From RGIG8748 sp045539515 (GTDB lineage: Bacteria; Bacillota; Clostridia; UMGS1810), in NCBI GenBank assembly GCA_045539515.1, contig JAZQFN010000031.1, positions 1 through 16,952 on the forward strand: a stretch of 16,952 nucleotides of DNA, given 5' to 3'. A model generated the notes under the pieces. That model was not told the DNA's origin and did no database searches. It saw nothing but the letters and a program-made list of their open reading frames with translations. Within the stretch, counting starts at the first letter, position 1; each line of letters starts with the position of its first letter. Both the position numbers and the translations under genes were made by a program. This document shows positions 1 through 6,735 of the stretch, piece by piece.

Positions 1-31
1 TCCCTTAGGGAATAGGAAAAAACGATTCAGA

Positions 32-124
32 ATTGTCAAATCGAACTCAAAGCAAGGCTTTGACTTGCTTTGAGCGTTAACCCGAAGGCGTGCGAGGGCA
101 CGTCGAGAGGTGAGATTTGGCAAT
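32..124. other. Folded intergenic element
   Basis: No gene is seen in 1-283. Positions 32-42 can pair with 114-124 (11 pairs including one G-U). This encloses a perfect 11-bp hairpin (46-56 with 64-74, loop 57-63) and a smaller CGTGC/GCACG hairpin near 89-104. Together these would make a three-way-junction fold. I do not recognise it as a known RNA family. It may be an intergenic repeat or a piece of a small RNA. The pairings are read directly; any function is unknown. Confidence 0.4.
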
Positions 125-147
125 AGCAAAAAGGCATATATACGAAG

Positions 148-174
148 AAAAACATCTGTAAAACAGATGTTTTT
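148..174 (-). terminator. Intrinsic terminator (possibly bidirectional)
   Basis: A perfect 11-bp stem (148-158 with 164-174) has a five-base loop. A-runs on one side and T-runs on the other allow it to work in either direction. It lies about 110 bp beyond the stop of the minus-strand oxidoreductase gene, so it most likely ends that transcript. Confidence 0.7.
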
Positions 175-283
175 CAACATTTATGGTAATTTTAAATGAT
201 TTACAGGATAATTTATACTCTGTATTCTTTCTTATCCCTGCCTTTTTGCGGTCTGGACTTTTTTTACATTCCCTTCTCTTCTT

Positions 284-1195
284 TTATACAGTTTTGTATG
301 GTCTCTCAATCCATTTACCTCTTGTAAAATCGGGTATTTCCACAGGGGCACCGCCTTTTAATATGGATATTTCCGAAAGAATAGAAATTACCATCCAGGA
401 GGCCGCATCGTACACATCAATGGGGCACTCAGTACCGTTTGTAACGGCATCTACAAAGGCGTTGTCCACAAGCCAGTCCATACCGTCGTGACCGCCTACC
501 ACACCGGATTTAAGGTATTCTTTCCATATGGGGTGGTCGTACTCTTCCTGATATTTTTCTGCGTTACCAAATTCCTCTTTCCAATTAAAGTGCTTGTCCT
601 CGTGCTTTTTGTCCTCAAATACGGAGTCTGTTCTTTCTTCGTACATTGCTCTGGTTCCCCGTACGGTAAAATCTCTTGAATAGTATCTCGGAAGGGTGGT
701 GTCAAGTGTCAGGGTTATGGTTTCTCCGTTGGCACATTTTATTACCGTTGTCACAATATCTCCTTGTGCAAATGTGGCGTTTACAAGCTCTTCGTTATCC
801 GGCATATTTTCTTTTATGTAGTGTTTAAGTCCTGCCGCCTTGGAGGCTGTGGAGGTAAGGGATACCATTCTGTTACCTCGATTTATGCCCAGAAGCTTAG
901 CTATAGGACCAAGCTCGTGGGTGGGGTAGTTTTCACAATTTCTGTTTAAGTAGTTTCTTAAGCGGTAGTGCCTTTTTTCTTTGCCGGTGGATATTTCGTT
1001 TCTTAAGTCGTGACCGTAGGCACCTGTGCAATGCACCACTTCGCCCATAAAGCCCTTTTCCACCATGTTTGTAACCATAAGCTCCCGTCTGCCGTAGCAG
1101 CAGTTTTCAAGGAACATAAAGGGAGTTTGGGTTTCTTCATTGGATTTTACAAGCTCCCAGCACTCTTCCACAGAGTATGCACCGCCAACTTCCAT
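284..1195 (-). CDS. Gfo/Idh/MocA-fold (GH109-like) protein, C-terminal part of a frameshifted gene
   Basis: This is the larger part (303 residues) of a gene whose N-terminus lies in another frame at 1147-1485. Joined by a -1 shift at the A8 run near 1205-1212, the product is about 400 residues, a normal family length. Motifs typical of GH109-type members are visible: VEECWELV (residues 8-16), LENCCYGR (29-36), GHDLR (61-65), YPTHELGP (90-97) and INRG (104-107). GH109 enzymes are NAD-dependent alpha-N-acetylgalactosaminidases related to oxidoreductases. No signal peptide is evident in the joined protein, so it should be cytoplasmic. The first Met here is internal (about Met98 of the joined protein) and is probably not a real start. 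The exact substrate is inferred only from resemblance; a plain sugar dehydrogenase is possible. Confidence 0.75.
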   Translation of the reverse strand: MEVGGAYSVEECWELVKSNEETQTPFMFLENCCYGRRELMVTNMVEKGFMGEVVHCTGAYGHDLRNEISTGKEKRHYRLRNYLNRNCENYPTHELGPIAKLLGINRGNRMVSLTSTASKAAGLKHYIKENMPDNEELVNATFAQGDIVTTVIKCANGETITLTLDTTLPRYYSRDFTVRGTRAMYEERTDSVFEDKKHEDKHFNWKEEFGNAEKYQEEYDHPIWKEYLKSGVVGGHDGMDWLVDNAFVDAVTNGTECPIDVYDAASWMVISILSEISILKGGAPVEIPDFTRGKWIERPYKTV

Positions 1196-1485
1196 ACCGA
1201 CTGATTTTTTTTCTTCATGGCATATATTGCAGGCTCAATGTGTGTTTCCCAGCTTGTTGTTATAATTACAGCATCTACTTCTGATGAATCAATAAGAGCT
1301 TTCCAGTTGTCAAACTTCATGGCATCGTAGCCGTGCTTTTCTTTTATCATACCCAAAAGCTCATCCATCTTGTCTTCGTATACATCGCAAAGAGCCGTAA
1401 CCTTTACTTTTTCAAGGTGCAGAAATACATCTCTCAAAAGGCATCTTCCTCTTTTTCCGCAGCCTATAATTCCCAATTTTAACAT
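1147..1485 (-). CDS. Gfo/Idh/MocA-fold protein, N-terminal NAD-binding part of a frameshifted gene
   Basis: The protein opens with a beta-strand and the dinucleotide-binding loop GIIGCGKRG (residues 5-13). It continues through the Rossmann fold (ALCDVYEDK, then VDAVIITTSWETHIEPAIYAMK), which is diagnostic of the Gfo/Idh/MocA family. After the A-run the reading runs into an unrelated tail and stops at 1147, while the true continuation (S-V-G-M-E-V-G-G) is in the -1 frame. The ATG at 1485 follows a modest GGCAGG ribosome site. It diverges from the AraC gene at 1607, the usual arrangement for a regulator and its target. Either this is a pseudogene, the assembly is one base wrong, or slippage restores the frame. 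The fold assignment is secure; the substrate is not. Confidence 0.75.
   Translation of the reverse strand: MLKLGIIGCGKRGRCLLRDVFLHLEKVKVTALCDVYEDKMDELLGMIKEKHGYDAMKFDNWKALIDSSEVDAVIITTSWETHIEPAIYAMKKKNQSVWKLAVHTLWKSAGSL
1205..1212 (-). other. Homopolymer frameshift site (A8 on the coding strand)
   Basis: Eight T on the plus strand (A8 in the mRNA) mark the point where conserved family sequence leaves one frame and continues in the -1 frame. One more A, or one base read twice, gives a continuous product with K-K-K-K-S-V-G-M-E-V-G-G at the join. I see no strong downstream stem-loop that would support classical programmed frameshifting. Sequencing error, mutation and transcriptional slippage all remain possible. 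Confidence 0.75.
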
Positions 1486-1499
1486 ATGTAAAACCTGCC

Positions 1500-1528
1500 T
1501 TTACAAACAATCGTTTTTGTGTTATACT
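1500..1528 (+). promoter_or_regulatory. Sigma-A-type promoter for the AraC gene at 1607
   Basis: TTTACA (1500-1505) and TATACT (1523-1528) are separated by 17 bases, close to consensus. A start near 1535 would give a leader of about 70 bases before the ATG at 1607. A second TATACT lies at 1532-1537, nine bases on. Confidence 0.55.
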
Positions 1529-1529
1529 C

Positions 1530-1535
1530 ATTATA
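1530..1535 (-). promoter_or_regulatory. Possible -10 box for the divergent oxidoreductase gene
   Basis: On the minus strand TATAAT reads at 1535-1530. No good -35 box is seen 17 bases upstream, as is common for activator-dependent promoters. It overlaps the -10 region of the plus-strand promoter, so the two could exclude one another or share a regulator. Confidence 0.35.
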
Positions 1536-1606
1536 CTATATCAAAAAGTATATTAATATACGAAAAGGCGTAAATATATATAATTTTGTGTATGTTGGTG
1601 ATATGT

Positions 1607-2443
1607 ATGGATAGAATCGAATGGCAAGCTTTTGAAATAAAACCCAGACTCAGGATTAAAGCTTTCAGGACTTGCTTTGAGAAGCACGTTCCTTACGGTG
1701 AAAACACATACTTTGCAGGCGAAAGTCATCCCTTCTGGGAAATGGTCTACATTACCGGGGGTGAGTGGGGCGTGTCTGCAGACGACAGAATCTACGAACT
1801 TAAAGAAGAATATGTTATTTTCCACAAGCCTATGGAGTTTCATAAAATATGGAAGCCCTTGGAGGAAAAAGCAAGCTGTTTTGTGTGTACCTTTGACCTT
1901 GAGGGCGATTCAAAATATCTTGAAGAAAAAGTTTTTAAGGTAAATCATGTCCAAAGAGAGCTCATGAACTCCCTTCTTACAAGAATACGCAGATACTCCA
2001 GAGAAGAACTGAAAAAGAGCTTTTTGTTGCCGGAAGGGGAAGGGCAGTATCTTGCAAATATACTGGAAAACTTCTTTATACTCCTGTCCGGTGATGTCAT
2101 GACTGTAAGGACAGTAACCGATAATGCCGATGCCGTACTTTTCAACAAAGCGGTAAATATCCTTAAAGAACACATAAAAGGGCAGATAAGTGTGGGTAAG
2201 CTAGCTTCTACCTGCAATGTAAGTGTATCAAAGCTAAATAAGCTTTTTGCCGCCTATGCGGGATGTGGTGTTCACGCTTATCACATAAAACTTAAAATAA
2301 ACGAGGCAATACAGCTTATGGCAAGAGGATTTTCATCCAAGGAAATAAGCGATATTTTAGGATTCAACAATCAAAATTATTTCAGCATGACATTTAAGAG
2401 AGAAACGGGGCTTTCCCCTATGAATTACAAAAAACAAATGTAA
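1607..2443 (+). CDS. AraC-family transcriptional regulator (first of three)
   Basis: This is a 278-residue protein with an N-terminal cupin-like sensor half (a core around SHPFWEMVYI, then a strand-rich stretch ending in EFHKI). Its C-terminal double helix-turn-helix spans about residues 178-276, with the hallmark second-helix pattern (EISDILGFNNQNYFSMTFKR, then TGLSP..Y). I chose ATG 1607 rather than the upstream TTG 1586 or ATG 1592 because GGTGAT (1597-1602), complementary to the 16S rRNA tail, lies four bases before it. Proteins of this type sense sugars and activate nearby carbohydrate genes. The divergent GH109-like gene is the obvious target (inference). A terminator for this gene appears to lie inside the end of the opposing gene. 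Confidence 0.9.
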   Translation: MDRIEWQAFEIKPRLRIKAFRTCFEKHVPYGENTYFAGESHPFWEMVYITGGEWGVSADDRIYELKEEYVIFHKPMEFHKIWKPLEEKASCFVCTFDLEGDSKYLEEKVFKVNHVQRELMNSLLTRIRRYSREELKKSFLLPEGEGQYLANILENFFILLSGDVMTVRTVTDNADAVLFNKAVNILKEHIKGQISVGKLASTCNVSVSKLNKLFAAYAGCGVHAYHIKLKINEAIQLMARGFSSKEISDILGFNNQNYFSMTFKRETGLSPMNYKKQM

Positions 2444-2461
2444 GGTTTAACCCCTTTCTTT

Positions 2462-3208
2462 TTACTTACGGTGTTTTGACCAGTATTCTCTGGGAGAAAC
2501 ACCGTATTTTTCTTTAAATTTTCTTGCGAAATAGCTTTGGTCGGAAAATCCCGCTTCCAAAGCAATGGAAGCAATGGACATTTCGGAATTTGCTCTTTTC
2601 TTAAGCTGTGTTGCTGCAGAAGAGAGCCTTAATTCCGTAAGGTATTTTACCGGAGGCATACCTACTTCATTTTGAAAAAGCTTCCTGAAATGAGCTTCGC
2701 TGTAGTTGGTGTTTTCCATAGCGTCGCCCACGGTAAAGTCGGGATTTGCAAAGTTTGATATCATAGTGTTTTTAATCTTTTCAACATCGCTGATTTTATC
2801 TCCGGTATATATCATCTCTTTTATAATCATAGATAACGCATCTGAAAGACGAGATAATATTTCAGTTTTATTTGGCTCTGTTTCATAGAATCTGCTAAGC
2901 ATCACATCAATGAGCTTTCCTAACGTTCCGTTTGAGTCATCTTCAAAAAATACAACCTTGTTCTGTGACGGTTTTATAAAGTCCGGGGTCAGGATTGTGG
3001 TATGTATGCTGTTCGTATTTTTGCTGTTGTGGTGCGTTGTGTTTGGCGGTATGCATGCTACAGTACCTTTTGTAAAAGAATATTCCTTTTGGTCTACAAT
3101 TAAAGTACCGCTGCCACTGGTGGCATATATAATTTCCCAGATATTGTGAGAGTGCATATTAAGTGATATCGGTTTTATAAATTTTCGTCCTATAAAGTCT
3201 ATTTTCAT
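2462..3208 (-). CDS. AraC-family transcriptional regulator (second of three)
   Basis: This is a 248-residue protein. The N-terminal cupin has the HSHNIWEI core around residues 19-26, then GSGTLIVDQKEYSFTKG and PPNTTHH, as in sugar-sensing AraC sensors. The C-terminal helix-turn-helix pair covers about residues 148-246 and includes IASIALEAGFSDQSYFARKF and YGVSPREYW, a textbook AraC second motif. The ATG at 3208 begins five bases after the stop of the third AraC gene, so the two are co-transcribed. The AAAGGA ribosome site lies in the last codons of the upstream gene. The stop (2462-2464) is only 18 bases from the convergent regulator's stop. I see no separate minus-strand terminator. It probably acts on the plus-strand glycan cluster; the inducer is unknown. 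Confidence 0.9.
   Translation of the reverse strand: MKIDFIGRKFIKPISLNMHSHNIWEIIYATSGSGTLIVDQKEYSFTKGTVACIPPNTTHHNSKNTNSIHTTILTPDFIKPSQNKVVFFEDDSNGTLGKLIDVMLSRFYETEPNKTEILSRLSDALSMIIKEMIYTGDKISDVEKIKNTMISNFANPDFTVGDAMENTNYSEAHFRKLFQNEVGMPPVKYLTELRLSSAATQLKKRANSEMSIASIALEAGFSDQSYFARKFKEKYGVSPREYWSKHRK
2468..2512 (+). terminator. Intrinsic terminator embedded in the 3' end of the opposing AraC gene
   Basis: ACGGTGTTT (2468-2476) pairs perfectly with AAACACCGT (2497-2505). The loop contains a second small stem (CCAG 2480-2483 with CTGG 2490-2493). A T-rich tail follows on the plus strand. It sits 25 bases past the stop of the plus-strand regulator but within the coding sequence of the convergent gene. 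Confidence 0.55.
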
Positions 3209-3213
3209 GTTCT

Positions 3214-4080
3214 TTAAAATCCTTTCCTGTAAGATGAAGGGGTAAAGCCTGTTTTTTGTTTAAAGCACGCCGAAAAATGAGTTACACCGTTAAATCCGGT
3301 TTTGTCAGCTATTTCCGTAATGGAAAGATTTGTCGTGTTAATGAGATTTATGGCACGGCTCACACGGTAGTTTATAAGGTAGTCGTGAAGACTGTATCCG
3401 GTGGCTTTTATCATAATGCGGTTTATGTAGTTTGGGTGATAGCCAAGGATATTTCCTATATCTGCATTTGAAAGCTTTTGGGAATAATTTTCTCGTATTA
3501 TCTTAAGGATGCTGTGGATGGTTTTATTGTCGCAGTCTTTGGATAAGGGAGATGAAGAACGTACAATGTCGCAGAGAATACCTGTGAGCATAGCCGACAT
3601 TTTCTCGTTAAAATAATTAAGTCTGTTTTCGTATTCATACACAATATCCATAAGAGAATTTTCGTATTCAAAGCCGTTTTTTAAATAAATTACACTACTG
3701 AGCTCTGCACAATCCGATATCTTTTCAAAGGAAAGAATGTTCTTTAAATCAAAGCTTTCTTTTTTTACCGGCGGTATGGGAAAGGGTGCCTTATCCAAGT
3801 TTGAAAATGACAAATCAAAGCTTATTGCAATAAAGGTCAGTCCCTCGGTTAAGCCGGGATTATAGGAGTAATTCACTCCTGCCGGAAACAAAAAAAGGCA
3901 ACCTTTTTTTGCAGGGTAGTCTTTGTCGTCTATCGTTATGCTTCCGCTACCTTTAGTAGTAAAGATCAGTCTTCTGTCGTATGCCATAACATTTTTAAAT
4001 CTGTCGGAATAGGCTTCTGCACAGAAGATTCTGGCGTGTCGCACAAATGGACGAATATCTTTTAATAGCATTGTGTTCAT
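3214..4080 (-). CDS. AraC-family transcriptional regulator (third of three)
   Basis: This is a 288-residue protein. The N-terminal cupin half shows GSGSITIDDKDYPAKKGCLFLFPAG around residues 48-72. The C-terminal AraC DNA-binding pair occupies about residues 188-288 (LSNADIGNILGYHPNYINRI, then ITEIADKTGFNGVTHFSACF and GFTPSSYRKG). I prefer ATG 4080, which has GGAG six bases before it, to the in-frame TTG at 4092. It leads a two-gene minus-strand operon with the AraC gene at 2462-3208. It diverges from the glycoside-hydrolase-like gene at 4197 across a 116-bp control region, so it is the prime candidate to regulate that gene. Confidence 0.9.
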   Translation of the reverse strand: MNTMLLKDIRPFVRHARIFCAEAYSDRFKNVMAYDRRLIFTTKGSGSITIDDKDYPAKKGCLFLFPAGVNYSYNPGLTEGLTFIAISFDLSFSNLDKAPFPIPPVKKESFDLKNILSFEKISDCAELSSVIYLKNGFEYENSLMDIVYEYENRLNYFNEKMSAMLTGILCDIVRSSSPLSKDCDNKTIHSILKIIRENYSQKLSNADIGNILGYHPNYINRIMIKATGYSLHDYLINYRVSRAINLINTTNLSITEIADKTGFNGVTHFSACFKQKTGFTPSSYRKGF

Positions 4081-4196
4081 GGATATCTCCAAAGGTTTAA
4101 TTTTTATAAAAATCAGTTTATTTATTACATATACTTTAACTCAAAACGGTGATAAAATCAAGACATAAATATAATTTTACTGCGGATGGTGATTTT
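4081..4196. promoter_or_regulatory. Divergent control region between AraC and glycan genes
   Basis: This is 116 bp of very AT-rich DNA between two divergent starts. On the plus strand TATACT lies at 4130-4135, but no recognisable -35 box is present at the right distance. That fits an activator-dependent promoter. No convincing paired AraC half-sites could be identified by eye. Confidence 0.4.
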
Positions 4197-6668
4197 ATGT
4201 TAAAAAATGTAACTTTGGAAATGAGTTTAAAACCCTTTAAAGAAACCCACGATGAGTATATAACATCTGTTATTCGAAAGATTTTTACCGACTGGAGAAT
4301 TCTCATAGGTGATGCCCCTTGTATTTCTGTTATGCTATGGACTGCAGACGGAAGTGAAATTCTTGAGTGGAAAGGGGATTTCGACGAGGAAATGGAGTGG
4401 TGCCGGTACGTTGGCGGTGCAAACAATCTTGAAGATAAAACCCGAAACATAAAGCTGGACCCCGATTGCATAGGGCTTCATTCCAGAGCCTATTACTATA
4501 TGGATAATCCCCCGGTATTTACTTATGGGTTACTAAAAAAGATTATCCTCCGCATTAAGAAAATAGGCTCCGAAATGTACCCAGGCAGAGAAATCCGGGT
4601 AGGTGAAACCTTTGACCCGGGACCCGAGTTTGCAGTTTCAAAATTCAAGTACCAAAAGCACAACGAAATCTGCCTTGCCGATACTATGGGCACAGGCTCT
4701 TTTGTCTGCTGCTATGCCACCCTTCATGCCGATAGTGAAAGCTATGCAGGCTTCCCGGAAGGTATACCCGAGGGAACACCTTTCGGCACCTTCTTCGGCA
4801 GACAGGTGCAGTGCTTCCTTGATGCAATGGGCTTTGATTTTTTGTGGCTTTCCAACGGCTTTGGCTTTGGTATGGAAACCACCTCCACCACCGGGGCACT
4901 TTTTGACGGGAAAGAATTTAATTTGGAACCGCTTGGCGATATAAAAGACAAGATTCTTAATTTCTGGAAGCTGTTTCGTAAGGAGTGCCCCCATTATCCG
5001 GTGCATACAAGAGGAACAAACCTTACTGTGGGAGTTGACCTTGCCACTGACGGATGCCCCATAAAGGATATCTATGACGGCAACTTCGGCATTTTGCCGC
5101 CGCCCAATTCTCCATGGGCAGCTCTGGATACCAACTTCGGACTGGAAATTGCAGGCTATTTAAGCCGTATTGCCAAGCTTCCCGGAGATGACTATATGTT
5201 CCGCTACTATGTACACGATCCATGGTGGGCAAACACTCCGTGGCTTCATCGCTACGATTCCATGGCTCACGATATATATATGCCCATGTCCCTTTGCAGA
5301 CTTGATGACAAAGCAGCACCTCACAACCCCTCTCATATCAATATTCTCACCATAGACAATACCTTCGGAGAGATGCCTTCCTATGTGGCTTTTGAGCCTT
5401 CAACCCACATCCTGAAGGCTTTACGTTATCTTCCGGATGCTCCCTCACAGGTGGTGTGGGTTTATCCTTTTGATGAATACAACACAGTTCTTAATCGTGA
5501 TTTTGTTACAGAGATGTTCTTTGGGGATTGGTTTATTGTGGGAGCCATTAATCACGGACTTCCCGTAGGAAGCGTTATTTCCACAGATAATTTTGTAAAG
5601 GCTCTGTCGACCAACTCCAAATCATTTGATGCAAGGGTTATTTTAAGCATAGTTCCCATTGCTGGCTCCGATTATGAAAAGGCAATCATAAGTTATGTGA
5701 AAAGGGGAGGCAAGGTTATATTCTATGGCAAGAGTAAGCGTGCAAGCAGTGAGTTTCTTAATCTTGCAGGTATCCGCCTTACTGATGATGAGGTAAAAGG
5801 CGAGTGCACCGTAGATGTGCTCTGTGAAACTGATGGAGTAAATCATGGGAAATTTTCCAATGCAGTAAATCATCGTCCACATATGTGTGTCGGCGGTATG
5901 TGTGCCACCATGACAGACAGGGCAGAGACAAAGCCATTTGTAATGGTAAATGATAAGGTTGCCGGTACAAAGGGGCAGAATTTTGTGTGGCTTGAGGGCA
6001 CACTTTGTGCAGATTATATATCCGGCCACCTTATAACACCCGATGATGAAGAAAAGTACTACAGTATGGAATCTCTTATGCGAAAGGCTTTGGATTTTCT
6101 TGGCGTAAAAATCCGTTTTGTTAAAGAATATCCCAATTCCTTTGAACCTATGCTCAATATCAGCTTTCACGAAAATGCATTTTTGTTTTCTGCCTGTGCC
6201 AAGGATACCACAACTGCCGTAAGGCTGAAAATGCCCCTTGGTGCACCTGTATTTACCGGCAGAGAAACAAAGATGGACGAGGAAGGTTTTTCAGTTTGTC
6301 ACTTTTCCAAAGCGGAGTTTCTGGAGTGCAGAGTATTTGTAGAGCAAAAAGAGGGAGTGATATCCTGTCACGATATGACGCCGGGCAGCTTTTTCAGGAA
6401 CCGTCGCATCAGAATTACGGGATTGAAGAACGCTACGGTACGCTTTTTTGCTCCGGATTATTGCAAGGAAAATGTGGAATTTATATACAACTCGGACGAT
6501 GTGTTTGCCTTTGTGAGCGAGCCCTTTGAAGGTAAATACGTAACAGATGAAAACGGCACCTATTACGAAGCAAAGGGACTTACAGGAAAACTGATAATTG
6601 CCACCCCTTTCAAAAAGCTGTACGGTTCTGTGAGAGAAGTGCCCGGTAATATACCGGTTACGAATTAA
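4197..6668 (+). CDS. Putative glycoside-hydrolase-like protein, specificity unknown
   Basis: This is an 823-residue protein with no signal peptide, so it is probably cytoplasmic. I chose ATG 4197 because GGTGAT (4188-4193) lies three bases before it; the upstream in-frame GTG 4149 has no such site. The first 400 or so residues look like an enzymatic barrel rich in aromatic and acidic conserved-looking patches: MLWTADGSE (46-54), GETFDPGPEF (136-145), WLSNGFGFG (217-225) and HDPWWANTPW (340-349). Residues about 440-545 (VILSIVPIAG at 481, then KRGGKVIFYG) resemble the glutamine-amidotransferase-like trimerisation domain of GH42-type enzymes. A strand-rich C-terminus follows. I do not recognise a named GH family. 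Its place between AraC regulators and surface glycan genes suggests that it processes imported oligosaccharides. The hydrolase role is inference. Confidence 0.6.
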   Translation: MLKNVTLEMSLKPFKETHDEYITSVIRKIFTDWRILIGDAPCISVMLWTADGSEILEWKGDFDEEMEWCRYVGGANNLEDKTRNIKLDPDCIGLHSRAYYYMDNPPVFTYGLLKKIILRIKKIGSEMYPGREIRVGETFDPGPEFAVSKFKYQKHNEICLADTMGTGSFVCCYATLHADSESYAGFPEGIPEGTPFGTFFGRQVQCFLDAMGFDFLWLSNGFGFGMETTSTTGALFDGKEFNLEPLGDIKDKILNFWKLFRKECPHYPVHTRGTNLTVGVDLATDGCPIKDIYDGNFGILPPPNSPWAALDTNFGLEIAGYLSRIAKLPGDDYMFRYYVHDPWWANTPWLHRYDSMAHDIYMPMSLCRLDDKAAPHNPSHINILTIDNTFGEMPSYVAFEPSTHILKALRYLPDAPSQVVWVYPFDEYNTVLNRDFVTEMFFGDWFIVGAINHGLPVGSVISTDNFVKALSTNSKSFDARVILSIVPIAGSDYEKAIISYVKRGGKVIFYGKSKRASSEFLNLAGIRLTDDEVKGECTVDVLCETDGVNHGKFSNAVNHRPHMCVGGMCATMTDRAETKPFVMVNDKVAGTKGQNFVWLEGTLCADYISGHLITPDDEEKYYSMESLMRKALDFLGVKIRFVKEYPNSFEPMLNISFHENAFLFSACAKDTTTAVRLKMPLGAPVFTGRETKMDEEGFSVCHFSKAEFLECRVFVEQKEGVISCHDMTPGSFFRNRRIRITGLKNATVRFFAPDYCKENVEFIYNSDDVFAFVSEPFEGKYVTDENGTYYEAKGLTGKLIIATPFKKLYGSVREVPGNIPVTN

Positions 6669-6735
6669 AAAGTGCAAAATCATCGTTTTGTGCTAAATAA
6701 CAAAAAGATTTTTATCTCTTTTAATAATAGCTTCC
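6669..6735 (+). other. Anomalous leader of the SLH gene: signal peptide coded without a normal start
   Basis: Reading the frame of the ATG at 6736 upstream gives T-K-R-F-L-S-L-L-I-I-A-S, a clear signal-peptide start. But that frame begins at ATA (6697) directly after TAA (6694-6696) and has no ATG, GTG or TTG. A GTG at 6690 opens N-K-K-I in the other frame, which would join the signal peptide if the T5 run (6709-6713) were T4. No GGAGG-like site is visible before either start. Confidence 0.6.

Noticed and set aside
183..491. A plus-strand frame at the left edge
   Set aside because: Most of it is antisense to the GH109-like gene and no ribosome site precedes it.
4149..4196. Upstream GTG start for the GH-like protein
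   Set aside because: No ribosome site precedes GTG 4149, while ATG 4197 has GGTGAT at 4188-4193 and begins the conserved-looking MLKNVTLEMSLKPF sequence.
5643..6170. A 175-codon open frame on the minus strand
   Set aside because: It lies wholly inside the GH-like gene, has no ribosome site and resembles no protein family; it reflects the codon use of the real gene.
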